A DNA stretch of 43,136 nt from Hyphochytrium catenoides (GCA_900088475.1 FLMG01002222.1:15102-58237); one strand, 5' to 3'; numbered from the stretch's first letter, positions 11,848 through 24,515 are shown. Translations and numbers: made by a program. The notes: generated by a model from the sequence alone, not told the origin.

Positions 11848-14800
11848 GGTCACCACCAAAAGGAGTGATAGTAACAAAAGCTATTTCTTTGCTTCGCTTA
11901 GGGCTTTGTCACGCCTTTTGTAGAATCGGCCGTTTAGGCAGAATGTCATTAAGAAGCTTGACAAAAAGTAACCGGTAAATGTAGGTATAAATAGAACAAT
12001 GCAACAGTCCTAGGATAATGTTCTAACAGGTTTCCCTGCCAAGTTTTAACCTAAAATGAAGCCCATGAAGTAATCATAGTGGGTTCGACCTTAGGTCATT
12101 GGCCAAGCACTGGCAGAAAGTGGAGGCAGTCACGTATTATTTCTTGATTACTTGATGGCGCTTCTATGGCCTGACCATTTTCCGTAACCTCCTTTGCTGG
12201 TTGCCTGGACGTTCTACACCAGTGTAGACCTACAGAACCTAGCGATTCGTTGCTCTTTGGTGAAACGGACCAACAAAGGTTTTCCAAGCTAATCACAGGC
12301 GCCAAAGACAAGCCATACATTTTGACCCAGTCACATGGGTGGTTTCATTCGGGAACCAAACCGTTCTTCATACATATTAAGGATAGGCTTGATTGGATCC
12401 AGAACCCCATAATTGGTCCTAGCCTGGTTGAAGAATAGGCTTCCCCAGATGTACCTAACTAAGGTTTAGGATTATCCTCCTCAGCTCAGCCAGCACTAGG
12501 GAAGCTCTTGCGACGTTATCGGTTTCTGGTAGAGTTTCCCGTTGGTTACAGAACCAGTCTTGGGGGTTGACAAAAGGCGATAGAAACTGACTGTGTAACC
12601 CTTACATTGGAACAAAGGCATCACTTTATTTATAGCGCTCTTCCGGCCACTTCGTCGCTCTTGGTCCTTAACCATCCGAACTACACTCAGCGATCATCTG
12701 AGGAGCTACACCGATGCATCCACACGCCGACAGGGATGTCAGTAACGTGTACCAGTGGAAGCTATGTGAGTGCAGCTGTGAGGCTGCCTATACATACAGG
12801 GAAAGACGAGGAAAAACGCTTCTAGTCACTCCATCTGATTCGACAGCGATGTTGACCCCTTGTATACTCTGTTGCTGCTTGAAAACGAAGGTACAGGTGT
12901 ACAAAGGCCAAGGCGAGGTCTGGCGAGGTCGTCTTCTAATGAAGAAGGATGATTAGGAGGTGAGACCTTAGACTGGTGGGACGTGAAGCTGCCGCGCAGG
13001 AAGTTAAGGAGTCTCGTCTCGTTCACCGTCCCACCAACCTCTCGCACACCTCCCGCCGAAACAGAACCTTCAAATGTGGGATAATCTGTGCCAAGAGACT
13101 GAGCACGGTTGTATCATGGCGGTGGCTGAGAAGACCTGCTTAGAGTCTTTACAAGTAGCCCAAGGTCCCGGCGCCTTTAATAGGTTGACGCTTGCCATGG
13201 GGCTTCATCATTTAAACAGACTTCAGAGCTGTAAAAGATGGTCCCTGCTACTAGCACTGAGGAAGCTCATATTACGCTTATTTGCAGTCTTCTGATATGT
13301 GTTTGTCAGAACTTGTTAGCCAAAAGGAGGGAAGCGGGGCATCTTGAAACCCCATATCTAACGTACCTTCAGTAAGTTTGCCTTTCATTACTTTACGAGT
13401 ACTGCGGAAGAAACTCTGTCATGACGCAGTTATGTGCCCAGAGAAGCTCGCTTCAAAGCTGACGCTGATTGGCTGCTACGTTACAAAGCTGGGACGACGG
13501 TGTTGCTACCACTAAAGTTTGGGAAGCCATCCAGAGTCTATCGGCTCTTGCATCATGGAGAGGAGTGGATTCGCTGCGATGGCTTTGTGGCCTTATTGTG
13601 CTTTACTTTGATTAGCTGTTTAGGTTGTATGCCGTAGCTGCATAGGAGTGTCCCTATGTGCTTGCCCACGACAGTTAAAATCCTACGGGCTCGTTACCGA
13701 AGGCTAAAGATGAGGTTGTACTAGTTGCGCCAAAGACAACAGAGCAGACACCACAGTTGCCTTGAACAAATGTAGCTTGAAAGCCAGCTTACCTTCTAGT
13801 AACCTTTTAAAGGTCGTTCTCAGTAATCCCTAAATTGTTCGCGGTAAATTCTTGAAGCATTATAAAGCAGGACTGGATAGCAGGAAGAGGGAGAAGACCT
13901 GGTGCTGCGCCCTGCTGCCAGATATGCCCAACTACTACCCTCCGCGCGGTCCTATGGAGAATCTTGCGGTGGTGCAGCAGCGTCTCCACGTCTAGGCAAA
14001 TGAAGGCTTTGAGGCCTCTGACTGCATACTATCAGTGCATCCTATTGTCTTCAAGGCAACCTCTAGGAAGGCCTTACCTTACCTTATAAGATATGATGAG
14101 ACCTCATCCTTCTGCCATTCACACCACCCACGGCCTACGATGCTACATAGATCTACATACTGCAAGCCACTGTATTGTTCGTCCGACGATGTGGTTGTGT
14201 ACCCTTCCAATCAGCCATTTATCTAGCCGTTATGAGAGATTCACCGGCAACAGTAGAGAGTATTGCCGGTAGCGGCTAGCCAAGATCGCAAGGAAGGCAG
14301 GTTGGGACAAGTGCGAGGGACAGCGAGATAGCGAGATCTCCATCGCTTGCTGCTTTCTACATAAAGAAACGGAGCAGGTCCGAGAGACAGAGGGAGGGGA
14401 AGTAAGAACAGAGAGAGAAGAGAGGAGACCTAGCGAAAGAGAGATGAAAGACAGAGAGAGAAACACAGAGAGAGAAAGAGAGAGAGAGAGAAACCGAGAG
14501 AGAGAGAGAAACTGAGAGAAACACAGAGAGAGAAAACAGAGAGAGAGGAAGAGAGAAAGGGCGAATCCTCTTCAGTACATAATGCTCAACGGCGAGCTAG
14601 AGATTGATCCCCTTCGCGCAGATCTAAAAGCCACGAAGAAAAGGAGCGCTTCTTGCTTGACTTCTTCCTTGCCTCCCCAAACGGCCGCACTGGGATGACT
14701 GTGCAAAGCGCAGGAGAAGCAGCGCACCGTGACCCTTCAGACGTCGCTGAACGACCTGATCACTATCGAAACTCTGCATAAGAAGATCTATTACTGTCAT

Positions 14801-14910
14801 CCAATAACCTGCGGGAACTAGGTAGAGACAAAGATCTGGGTTCTTCCATTGATTGCTTGAGGCAGGCTTAGGGTTAGGGTATAAGCCACAGGAAGTCCAA
14901 TTGGAGCAGA
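11848..14910. other. 3-kb region without a convincing gene between divergent genes
   Basis: Only short frames (at most about 80 codons) occur here, on both strands, without matching splice signals or recognisable sequence. A perfect TATAAATA stands on the plus strand at 11986-11993 with nothing obvious to drive nearby. The last 500 bases lead into the GA-rich tract at 14395-14560 and the promoter and leader of the HtrA protease. The region may hold a non-coding transcript, but the sequence alone does not show one. Confidence 0.4.
14395..14560. repeat. GA-rich low-complexity tract
   Basis: Purine-rich plus strand composed mainly of GAGAGA runs separated by AAAC or CACA. It lies about 350 bases before the HtrA protease start codon. 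Confidence 0.75.
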
Positions 14911-17900
14911 ATGACGGGAGACAAACCCGTAGCTCTTGAGCTGGACAACTACGTCCCTCCGCCTGCTGCCGTCAGCACTCCCACACATGTTCTGGGAGAG
15001 AGCGCCAAGTGGCAGAGAACTCTCGAGCGCCGCATACCAGCAATTGTCGTCATCCGTGTGAATAGCGTTCGCGCTTTCGATGGATTGGGAGCTTCTTACT
15101 CTTACGCCACTGGCTTCGTGGTTGATATGTAAGTCTGTGCCGCTTGCTTCCTCTCCTCCTGTCCATACGTGTTTGGTCTATCTGCTGCAGGATGTAGATG
15201 GTCCTGCTCTTTGCACTGATCTACGCCTATTTCACACAGGAAAAAGGGAATCATTTTGACCAACCGGCATGTCGTGACTCCTGGACCCGTAACTGCGGAT
15301 GCTGTCTTTGTAAACAAGGAAGAGGTGGATCTCAAACCTATCTATAGGTAAGTGCATTCACAGAAGGAAGACCCGGCCATCGTCTCGTGTTAGGCAGCGG
15401 TCTTTGTTGCCTTCGCGCTGATCCTTCGCAAGTGGATTCCTGCGGCTTTAGACGATCTCTTTTTCACCTGCATTTTCGTTCTTGCTCCTCAATCTCATCC
15501 AGGGATCCTGTTCACGACTTTGGATTTTACTCGTTCAATCCAAGCAGCGTCAAGTTTCTTCCCCTTACAGAGATTGAGCTTGCCCCTCAAGAAGCCAAAG
15601 GTATTATTGAACTCTGTATCTTTTTATGTGTGCCTCTGGCGACGCCATACCTTCTATCATAAAGAGAAGAAGCCTCGCCACTAAGGCTCCTATCATCCTC
15701 TTTCCGCCTTGCTGGTTATCAATGCGTTATGTTCGACAGTGGGAACGGAGATCAGAGTAGTTGGGAATGACGCAGGAGAGAAGATTTCCATTCTACCTGG
15801 TATCCTGGCTCGATTAGATCGAGAGGCGCCCTTCTATGGGTCCCACGACTACAATGACTTCAATACATTCTATTATGCGGCAGCCAGCAGGTAACCAAGA
15901 GCTCATTGATATGTCGCTCGCAAACTTCCTTGAGCGCGACCCTGCCTTTAATCTGGACAGACCTGTTATAGTGACAGCTGATCGTCTCTTCTATCATTTA
16001 ATCATGTTCTTTCTATTCGCTTTGTTACAGCACTTCCGGAGGCTCTAGTGGCTCTCCAGTTCTTAATATCGAGGGCAAAGCTATTGCCATTAACGCCGGA
16101 GGAGCCAAAAAGGCAGCCTCATCCTTCTATCTGCCAGTAGACCGGGCAGTTCGTGCTCTCAAACTTCTACGCGAAGGACAACCCGTCCCGCGCGGCACAC
16201 TGCAAACAATCTTCCGACACTGCGCCTTTGATGAGGTAAGGAGACTGGGGCTGTCTCCTTTGACAGAAAAGCAAACGAGGGAGCACTTCCCCGCAGAGAC
16301 GGGCATGCTGGTGGTCGATCAGGTGGTGCCCGAGGGACCCGGAGACGGGAAGATCCAGCCTGGAGATATATTAGTGGCTGTCAACGGGCATCCTTGCACT
16401 ATGTTCATTCCGCTGGAGGAGGTGTTAGATACCGGGGTGGGAAAGACAGTAACGCTGAAGATCGAAAGAGGTGGAGATGTCCAAGAGTATACACTCACTG
16501 TTCAGGTAGAGCAACTGAGGTTTTGTCACTTTTCTTGCCCTTCACTATCTGTCCACCTCCTCTTGCCTATGAGCGTGCCATGCTAGTCATCCCATACCTT
16601 CCATTCCTCTCCTCCCAGTAATAGAGTTACTGGGTACTTCGGCCCCTTTCTCCCTGCTTAAGTGCTTTATAAAAAGCGGAGTGCCCTACTAATTCTTGAT
16701 TTGTCCAACTGGGATTAGGACCTACACTCGATCTCTCCCTCCTGCTTCCTGGAGCTTTCTGGCGCGGTACTGCATTCTCTCTCCTACCAGCAGGCGCGGA
16801 ATAACAATCTACCAGTCGGCGGTGTTTTCATGGCCCAATCGGGCCACATGCTAATGAAGGCGGGCATCACCCATCAGTGCATTATAACTAGCGTTGGGGC
16901 GGTGGAGACAAAGACAATCGAGGAATTTGGACAGCATTTCTCTTCTCTTCCCAACGGCACCAGGACGGTGCTGAAATACTACTTTCTTAGGGATAGGCAC
17001 AGAATAAGAAGTGCCGTTATCACCGTGGATAGGCAGTGGTTTCCCATGCAGATGTACCACAGAAATGATGAGGATGGCTTCTGGCATGCAACTCTTAGCA
17101 AGGCGCCTCCGCCGCCTACCCCTCCCGCCATTCCTTCTACGCCTCCTAAACCTTTAGCAGGGAGTCGGAACGCTTTGGTAGAGAACATCCTTCGTGCACT
17201 CGTTCTGGTCTCCTTTGACATTCCCTATATGGTGGACGGCATATCTGCTAGTAGCTACACAGGAGCGGGCCTGATCATTGACAGTAAGAGAGGACTCATA
17301 CTGGTGGACAAGAACACTGTCCCCATCGCTCTAGGGGACGTAGTGATCACCTTCTTTGCTTCTGTGGAGATCCCAGGAGAAGTGGTATTCGTCCACCCCA
17401 TACATAACATTAGCGTCATCAGCTATGACACCTCACTTCTGGGCTCCGCTGTAGTGGGAGAGGCGAAGTTCTCCACGGTGCCGCTAGGAGTAGGCGAAAA
17501 CACAGACTTTGTGGGCCTTACGCACAACTTCACAGTGGTGTCCCAGCCTACACTGGTGACTAAGATTGACAGGCTGACCCTGCGAGAGACACAGCCGCCC
17601 ATGTATAGGGCAACAAATGTGGAGGTAGGAGGACCATGCATGCGAGAAGTATTTATTTGCTCTACCTTTTCACCATGCCTCGGCCTTGAGGCAGTACACG
17701 CTGCGTGGGGTTCTCTAGGCTCGTGTCCTGACTTGGGTGCCCTCTCCTTCTGTATCAGGTCATTCACTTCGATCGGGTGACGAAGACAGTAGGCGGCGTA
17801 TTCACCAACAAGGCGGGAGAGGTACAGGCCCTGTGGTCCTCCTTCAGTTATCAGGAGGACGGAGAAAGAAAGGAAATCTTTCGGGGCCTCCCGGTGGAGA

Positions 17901-18691
17901 TCGTGCTGGACCTGGTCGAGGATCTCAGAGCAGAGAGAGAACCTACCGTCCGCTCTATCGGAGTACAGCTCCTGCCCGTTGCACTGTCAAAGGCTAGAGC
18001 TGGGATGAACCTGCCGGACTCCTGGATCAGCAAGCTGGAAGAGAAGCACGAGGACAAGAGGCAGGTGCTCACCGTCAAGCGCCTCATTGCCGCTACAGAC
18101 GCTGCGGAGAAGCTCAAGAACGGAGATATGATCCTCGCTATCGACTCCATCGTCACGGGAACCTTCAGGGACGTAGAGGAGGCCACTGGAAAGAAGGAAA
18201 TGGTGGATGTTACTATACTCAGGGATGGCGTGGAAATGACGTTGTCGGTCAAGACCGCGACACTAACGACTATCGGGACAGACAGGGTGGTGCTGTGGAG
18301 CGGAATGATGATCCAAGAGCCGCACTTTGCCGTCACTTCCTTGGGATACCTCCCGCCAGAAGGAGGAGGCTGCTATGTGTCTCGCTGGTGCTACGGCTCC
18401 CCGGCGCATAAGTTCGGCCTGAGAGCTACGATATGGGTAATTGAGGTCAACGGTATCCCCACTCCAGACTTGGACTCCTTCATCAAGGTGGTCTCCAGCC
18501 TTGGAGACAACGAGTTTACTCGACTTAAGACAAAGGACCTCAATACTAAGGTCAAGGTATTCACACTGAAGACGGACTACGACTACTGGGCGACGGAGGA
18601 GCTTCGACGAGTTGGCCGCAGCTGGCAATTCAGATCTTCGACAACAGACGTGACCGGAGAGGGAAGAGGTGCGCCTTCTAAGACGAAGTAA
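14911..18691 (+). CDS. Nuclear HtrA-type serine protease, Nma111/DEGP7 family, with PDZ domains
   Basis: ATP-independent trypsin-fold protease; family members (yeast Nma111, Arabidopsis DEGP7) are nuclear or stress-related quality-control proteases. Seven exons, 14911-15128, 15240-15347, 15503-15600, 15740-15890, 16031-16505, 16719-17624 and 17759-18691, sum to 963 codons including TAA, giving 962 residues, close to yeast Nma111 (997). The catalytic triad is visible: H83 in TNRHVV, D114 in DPVHDFGF and S198 in [12 protein letters not shown] domain follows at about residues 240-350 ([10 protein letters not shown]). The second half repeats the layout with a degenerate protease-like domain ([11 protein letters not shown]) and further PDZ-like segments, as in the family. 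The block beginning DLHSI at the 16719 exon start is a family hallmark. No signal peptide is visible. Confidence 0.93.
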
Positions 18692-19619
18692 GCATGGATT
18701 AGTCATTGTAAACAGGCAAGGATGTTTCCGATGCCTACATCGTTGAAGGTACGACCACATATGGCTGTGGGACCGCTCAACATCAGTCCACAGAGGGTTG
18801 TAAGCTGATACTTTCATACCGAAGCCTAGGCTCTCTACTAGTTTGTCCGCTTTGTGCCACTATTGTTAATCTAAAGACAGTTCACAAGCCTCTGAACTAA
18901 CAGGTCATGGAGCATTCGCAGTTCATCCGTGCACTCCTACCTTGGCCCTCTTGTGTCGACCAAACTCTAGTCTTACCCTCTACTTTGATCGCTTCGATAT
19001 CTCTTATTGGAAGAGGATGTACTTGTAAGATGCATCAACTAGAAGGCAGGAACAGGTGTGCGTGTGATAGGTAGTGAGATGAGATACCACACCATCGAAC
19101 GGCAAGACTTGTGCCCGCTGATGCTTCTATATTAACCGCTAGATAGCCGTCCTTGTTTCCTCCGCTTGTTGTTGAATGTACTGTCCTGTGAGGAGAGAGA
19201 AAATGAGAAGAGCTCTTCTTTCGCCCCTGTCTCTGCTTGGACTGTCATTCACTAACAACTCTCGGCTCTGAGTGATAAGTACACACCTAAAAGCAAAAAT
19301 GAACCGCTGGCACACACACTCCTAGACGTCGGCAGCTCCAAAGACGGTGCCAGTGGTTTACTCTGATCGACTGAAGTGTATGGGCTAGCTGCTGGCTATT
19401 CCAATCGCTCTTTGCCATGCCTTCCTCATCTTCTTTTCTCAAACAAGACTTCTCACCCCTGAATGCGGCCTTCGGCCTCTCTTGTCCTTTATTACTTGCC
19501 TTATCTCTGCAAGTCTTGCTCTATTAACGACATCTTTCCTCTGTCTACTGCACAGGCAGCTATTATGACCATTCAGCTGACGGATAGAAGGAGGTCTGAA
19601 TCAAGGCTCTCCAAACCTT

Positions 19620-19934
19620 TTGGCAGGACACCGCCTGAGTATGCTTACCGCCAATGTCGACACGCATATTGACAAAGGGATCCTACTAACTCGTGATGAA
19701 GCGCCACTCGTGATGCAAGCAGCAAAGAAAGACAGCAGCGAGAAGCTGGACAGAAAGTTAGCAGGCGTGGCATCAACAAACCCAAGGATGCATGCTCTAT
19801 ATACTTTAAATAATCTTCTTCTTATCCTCAAACCCAATCGTCATCCACGTCTAGTGGCGCGGGACTATCTTATGGATATTCTGTGGGAACATCGTTTTAT
19901 AAAGAGAAGCATTCACCCGCAGCAGCAGCTGTGA
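19620..19934 (+). CDS. Possible short coding region, unrecognised
   Basis: An open frame of 104 codons whose middle (from the Met at residue 8) has a mixed, protein-like composition with Asp, Glu, Lys and Leu spread as in helices. It is preceded by a pyrimidine-rich stretch and an AG at about 19558. I recognise no motif, and no partner exon was found, so it may be a chance frame or an isolated exon. Confidence 0.2.
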   Translation: MAGHRLSMLTANVDTHIDKGILLTRDEAPLVMQAAKKDSSEKLDRKLAGVASTNPRMHALYTLNNLLLILKPNRHPRLVARDYLMDILWEHRFIKRSIHPQQQL

Positions 19935-20170
19935 TCTTTCTTCTGCTCCTCCATCATCTCAGCTTCTTCCTTCTCTCTCTGCCTTGAGCCTCCTCAGCGT
20001 CCGTGGGCGGCTAATCTATAGGACATAAGTTTCAATAAGCCCTCATATTTAGCTGTTCTCGGCTTATGATTAGGGCAGCTTGGTCTGCAGCTGTATGTCC
20101 CTGGTCAAGCTTGACACTCTCCGCATCACCGCGGCCTCCCTGGATCCTGGAAAGGCGAGAGATATCTTTG

Positions 20171-20214
20171 TTGTCACACACTGAAGGCTCGCTTGTCACA
20201 CACTGAAGGCTCGC
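20171..20214. repeat. Perfect 22-bp tandem duplication
   Basis: The unit TTGTCACACACTGAAGGCTC plus GC occurs twice head to tail with no mismatch, at 20171-20192 and 20193-20214. Confidence 0.9.
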
Positions 20215-20850
20215 TTGTCCTTTGCAGAGCACACGTGAGCCGCCCGCCTCTCCATAGCTCCGTAGTACTGCTGGTGACAGGAAGGGATGATGGGCTCGAA
20301 GTGGTTCCATCAGTTTCCTAGCTGCGCTTCTTCGTTTGCTGCTCGTCTTCCGGGTTATTTTCCTAGGAGCACAAGTATTATGCAAGAAGCAGCTGCCTTT
20401 CTCCATGTCTGCTCCCTTCTCCTTGCTTTTCCTTCCATGTCTGCCTCCTTCCACCGGCTGACGCTCCTTGATGAGCGGCACTCCTCTCCTTTTGTACTGG
20501 CGCACTTCTAGGATGCGTTGCTTCTCTTCGTCAGCTTCAGAACTTCCCTCTCTATCTCTCCTCCCCCTCTTTCCCTCCTCTTCTCTCACCCTCTCTTCTC
20601 TCTCTTTCTCCCCGGGCTGACCTCTCCTTTCCTCTACCCCGGCCCGCTCTCTTGCTTGGCTCTTCCTCAGCCGCTCTTCTGTTCCATTCGCTTGTTGTTG
20701 TCTCCATCAGTCAGCAACCTCTTCTCATAAGCAAGCCCCCGTCTCCATGATGTCCCTGTATTAACTCTATCATCACGGTCTTTCTTTCAAGTTAGTGTAC
20801 GCTGCTGTCTCTCGCCTTTCCTCAGATTCCCCTCCAGCGTCCGACTCCCC

Positions 20851-20958
20851 TCAGAATGGCAAGGACAGATCTTTGGTGTTATCCTGCAAGCGCTTCTCAG
20901 AATGGCAGGACAGATCTTTGGTGTTATCCTGCAAGCGCTTCTCAGAATGGCAGAACAG
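20851..20958. repeat. 45/46-bp tandem duplication with partial third copy
   Basis: Units at 20851-20896 and 20897-20941 begin TCAGAATGGCA and end AAGCGCTTC; they differ by one inserted base and are otherwise the same. A third copy is broken off after about 17 bases. The one-base difference puts the copies in different frames, so this is unlikely to be a coding repeat. Confidence 0.85.
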
Positions 20959-21304
20959 AGCAGCTGCGAGGAGGAATACTTCTATGTTCTATTCAGTGAG
21001 ATTGTCATGATGTTCTTCAGCAGCCGAACGCAAAGGATGGGACCATCGACCATCGAGCCCGGCAGCAACACTACTTCTACTACTACCTTGCTCCAACTTC
21101 GATGCCGCCCAAACGCATCACAACTGCAAATAAGCTCCTCCAAGCAACAGTCTTTCCAAGAATATCATACTTCCTTTCATATTCAAAATTATAATCAGCA
21201 ACAACTTCGTCATGCCCCCGCGAACGTTGTTATGAGCCCAGAAAACCGATAGAGTCAATCAATACTCTGACAACATATACTACGAGAGTCAACAACTTTT
21301 TTAG

Positions 21305-24300
21305 GACGATCCCGTCTATCGATCTTCAATGGCAGTTACTGGAGGCAAGGATTAAGTTGGAGTCTCTAGGGAGATCAGAAAGGGAGAAACAAAAGCAAGA
21401 GTTCAAAGCCAAGATCTTGCCCTTCGTGGAGAAGGTGCTCAACGAAGCGAGCACTGAGGGGCTATCCGTTTCCGAAGCGGAAGGATCATAAGGACGGTGA
21501 AGGAAGGACCACTGAAACATATTGGGAAGAATGTGTGGACGCTGCGAAACACTTTGCAACCATTTTAAAGCTCTACCCTTGGTTAGTCGCTGCTCTGAAG
21601 CCTACATTCTACGACGAGCTGGTTCGCAAGAAGCAGTCTTTCTTCACACTCCTTGGAATCAAGGACCCTAGGGAAGCAAAGGAGGTACCGGCCAGGGGTT
21701 GTAAACCCAAATCGCTGACGAGGAGGAAGGGTGAAGACGGTGGTGGCCTAGAGGAGGGTGATCAAGAAGAAGACAATGAAGCAGAGGATGAGCAAGTCGC
21801 TCTTAGAGCAGCTTCTGACTCTGTTGACCGCCCCGGAGAAGATTGCAAGGGAATCGTCTCTGAATCAAGCGATGAGGAGGCCGTCCTTGAAACAGAGGAC
21901 AAGCTGGAAGGGGCTGCGACTGAAGAAGAATCGTTGAGAATATCGCTCTCCTCCGCGAAGGACTCGGACATATGGAAGTATCTGTTTCACTCTCTTGGCC
22001 TGGAGCCCGTGGAAGAGCTTCAACAACCCGTTGAAGAATGCATTCACAGTGCCCGTACACTTGTAAGATTAAGGGCTACAATGAACAACTGGTCTCCAGC
22101 ACAACAAGAGTCAGAACTTTGCTGCATCCTTCAAGATCTCTTGGCGCCATTGAGGTGATGAAAAAGGAGTCCTTAGAGAGGGAGCTTTCTCTCTCTTTTT
22201 CTCCCTCTCTGGCGGACCTCAGCCACCTTTCGGAAACCTGTAAAGCAGTCGAGGGAGCCTCCCCCAGCGACGAGAAGGCTGTTTCACTGCCGACATCTTT
22301 ATGTGAAGCCTATATCAAAGTTCTTCAATGGGTAGAAGAGGAGAACACGAAAAGACATGAAAGTCGCTCTGTGTTTGAAGAGAAAGTAAAGGCGGCAAGA
22401 GCTACCGCAAAAAGTAAGTTGGAACTTCGCGCGAGGAATATGGAGAAAGCCAAGGCGCAGCTCAGTCAACTTCTGGAGGAACAGAGACGCATTGAGTTAG
22501 AAGTTTTGAAGAGAAATTTGGAGGAGAACAAGCTTCAGGAGGACCAAATTTTGAAGGAGAGGAGAAGAATTGAGGAGAGAATTAAGGCAGTGCAACAGAA
22601 TGTACGCACTTGTTTAGAAGAAGACTTGAAGTCGGAGGTTTGCCCCGTGGGGGACCCGGTCCACTCTAAGAAGAAGGACCCAAGGTAAAGTCTCGCCTCT
22701 CATAATGTCTCACCGTTTCCTTTCTCGTTCTGCTAATTGACGACCACCCGTGTCTGCTCACTACTGCCCATTCAGTCCTAGGTGACACTCTTTAACCTCG
22801 CCCTAGCTCTCTAGGCTTGTGGTACTCCCATCTTTTGTGGACCTCAGTTGTTGTGTCCCTCCTGCTGCTGTTGCAGCTGCTACGGTTCATGTCTATCGTC
22901 ACACTTCTTCTCTCTCTATCTCTTCTTGTCTTACACCCCTATCCCCCCTTCCCCTTATCGCAAGCTACGGTTCATGTCTATGGCACCTTGCGCCATCTTC
23001 CCGTCACACTTCTTCTCTCTCTATCTCTTCTTATCTTACACCCCTATCCCCCTTTCCCCTTATCGCAAGCCACAGTGCCGTCTCTAGCCAAAAGCGGGCA
23101 GTTGAAGAAGAGGTCAACAATCAGCAGAAGAAGATGGCGATGGTAAAGGAAGAGGAAAATTATGTTGCAGCAGTTGGCCGGCTGTTGGATGCCGTCATTT
23201 CGTATCGCAGGAAAGAGCTGGAGGGGTATCTTTCAGCCTTCACTCCTGTGTCCAAGGATGCTCAAGAAACTGCCACAAAGGGGCTGGTAAGTTACAAGCA
23301 AGGCACACAAATGGAATTGATTGTTGGTGGAGGAAAGAGAGAGAGATAAGGTCGGGAAAGGGAAGAGGACAGGGGGAAGCTGGGGCAGCAGCAAAGAGGT
23401 CACGAGGGACGGGAAGGAGAAAATGTTGAGAGTAAGAGGGAGAAAGATAGGAGAGAGAGAGGCCGAGCCAGAGAAGAGAGGGCAGCACCTCATTTTCTGC
23501 AGAGGAACAGACGCTTTTAACCATGATGAATTTCTCGATCTCTGTCGCTATATGATCCTGCTGACCCATCGCAGGCAGAAACTATTCCCAAGGTCCAAGC
23601 TGCCCTGACGGCTTTCTGCACTTTACACTGGCAAAGGATTACGGTCGCAGAGCCCAAACTGGAAGCGACGAGACAGGACCTCGAAATGCACCTACAACTT
23701 TATGGGACTGAATGCAAAAGAGAACAAGAGAGTCTAGAAGAGCGCATTCAGGAGTAGGAGAGAGCTCAACAGAAAAGTGAACAAGCACTGGACCAGACTT
23801 TCTATTCTCAGAAAATGTTCTGGGATTCTTTCTATCCTCATCTTCCGGTAGAAGACTGCAACAGGCTGTTGGAATGGATGAACCACCTTCAGATGCAGGC
23901 ACCAGCTGCAAATATGAAGGATATGTGCAGCAGGTTCAGCATGGGGCTACGACGGCAGATGGCAGAGGCCAGGCAGAGGAGTTTGGCATCGTCACACCAA
24001 ACTAACCCAATCGCTGGCGATCCCCTTAGTAATTCAACCTTTAACGCTGCTGTGGCTCCCATAAGAACCTCTGGGGCTACCAAAAGAAAGAGTGAGAAAG
24101 AGCTTCTTTCTAGCAACAAGCGAGGTGCAGGAGACCCTACCGTGTCTTCTTCCTCCTCGCGCTCTATCGCACTTCCTCCTTCATCGTCCTCACCAGAGAA
24201 TGGGACTCAAAAGGACGATGATGAGAAGAACGCTCCCAGCTTCAAGGCACGTAAGCGGGTTCAAGCGTCTTGATGTGCATGAGAGAGTTAGAGGAATGAG

Positions 24301-24515
24301 ATCTATGCGGAGAGACAAGGCGAGAGCGACTGATAAACCAGAGGGGCCAAGGACGAAAAGAAGAGAGCCACAGACCAGTCAGTGTCAGTATACCTAACAT
24401 TATTCTTCCTTCTTTGCCTTCTCTTGCCCCAGGTCACGGTGAACGACAAAAGTCCCCAGGGATCAACCACGGACGGGCAAGGTCTAGCGGGAAGCGGACA
24501 AAAGTGGCCGTTTAG
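21305..24515 (+). CDS. Coiled-coil protein interrupted by an in-frame TAG, 5' end unresolved
   Basis: Exons that fit in phase are 21305-21434, 21493-22062, 22155-22684, 23088-23286 and 23575-24250, then probably 24433-24515. The N-terminal part holds a helical segment and a very acidic linker (about 21740-21950). A long charged coiled coil runs from 22155 through 23814, rich in Glu, Lys, Arg and Gln. The C-terminal part has a Ser-rich basic tail. A TAG stands in frame at 23755-23757 inside the coiled coil, yet the same frame stays open and protein-like for another 500 bases. The 3' end is ambiguous: a C|GTAAGC donor at 24250 joins to a basic tail ending 24515, a weaker donor at 24258-24259 would end at 24555, and unspliced reading stops at 24273. 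I do not recognise the family; a structural, spindle or nuclear role is only a guess from the coiled coil and basic tail. Confidence 0.6.
22879..23068. repeat. Intronic tandem duplication of 85/105 bp
   Basis: Copy one (22879-22963) and copy two (22964-23068) both start GCTACGGTTCATGTCTAT and end in TTATCGCAA. Copy two carries about 20 additional bases after the first 18. The duplication lies in the intron just before the 23088 acceptor, and each copy contains a long pyrimidine tract. Confidence 0.85.

Larger units (their letters stand above)
18692..21304. other. Gene-poor region with two small tandem duplications
   Basis: Between the protease stop and the first secure exon of the coiled-coil gene I find no recognisable gene. 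It contains one possible coding stretch at 19620-19934 and tandem duplications at 20171-20214 and 20851-20958. The missing 5' exon of the coiled-coil gene is probably here; an ATG at 21101 opening with MPPKR is one candidate, but no good donor follows it. Confidence 0.4.

Noticed and set aside
12080-12095. tRNA B-box-like GGTTCGACC
   Set aside because: No A box upstream at a suitable distance, and no foldable arms.
17851-18817. Minus-strand frames of 161 and 184 codons
   Set aside because: Antisense to the HtrA protease exon 17759-18691.
23755-23757. Reassignment of TAG to an amino acid
   Set aside because: TAG ends the DPM1 and CDC14 frames at positions typical for these families, so it acts as a stop in this genome.
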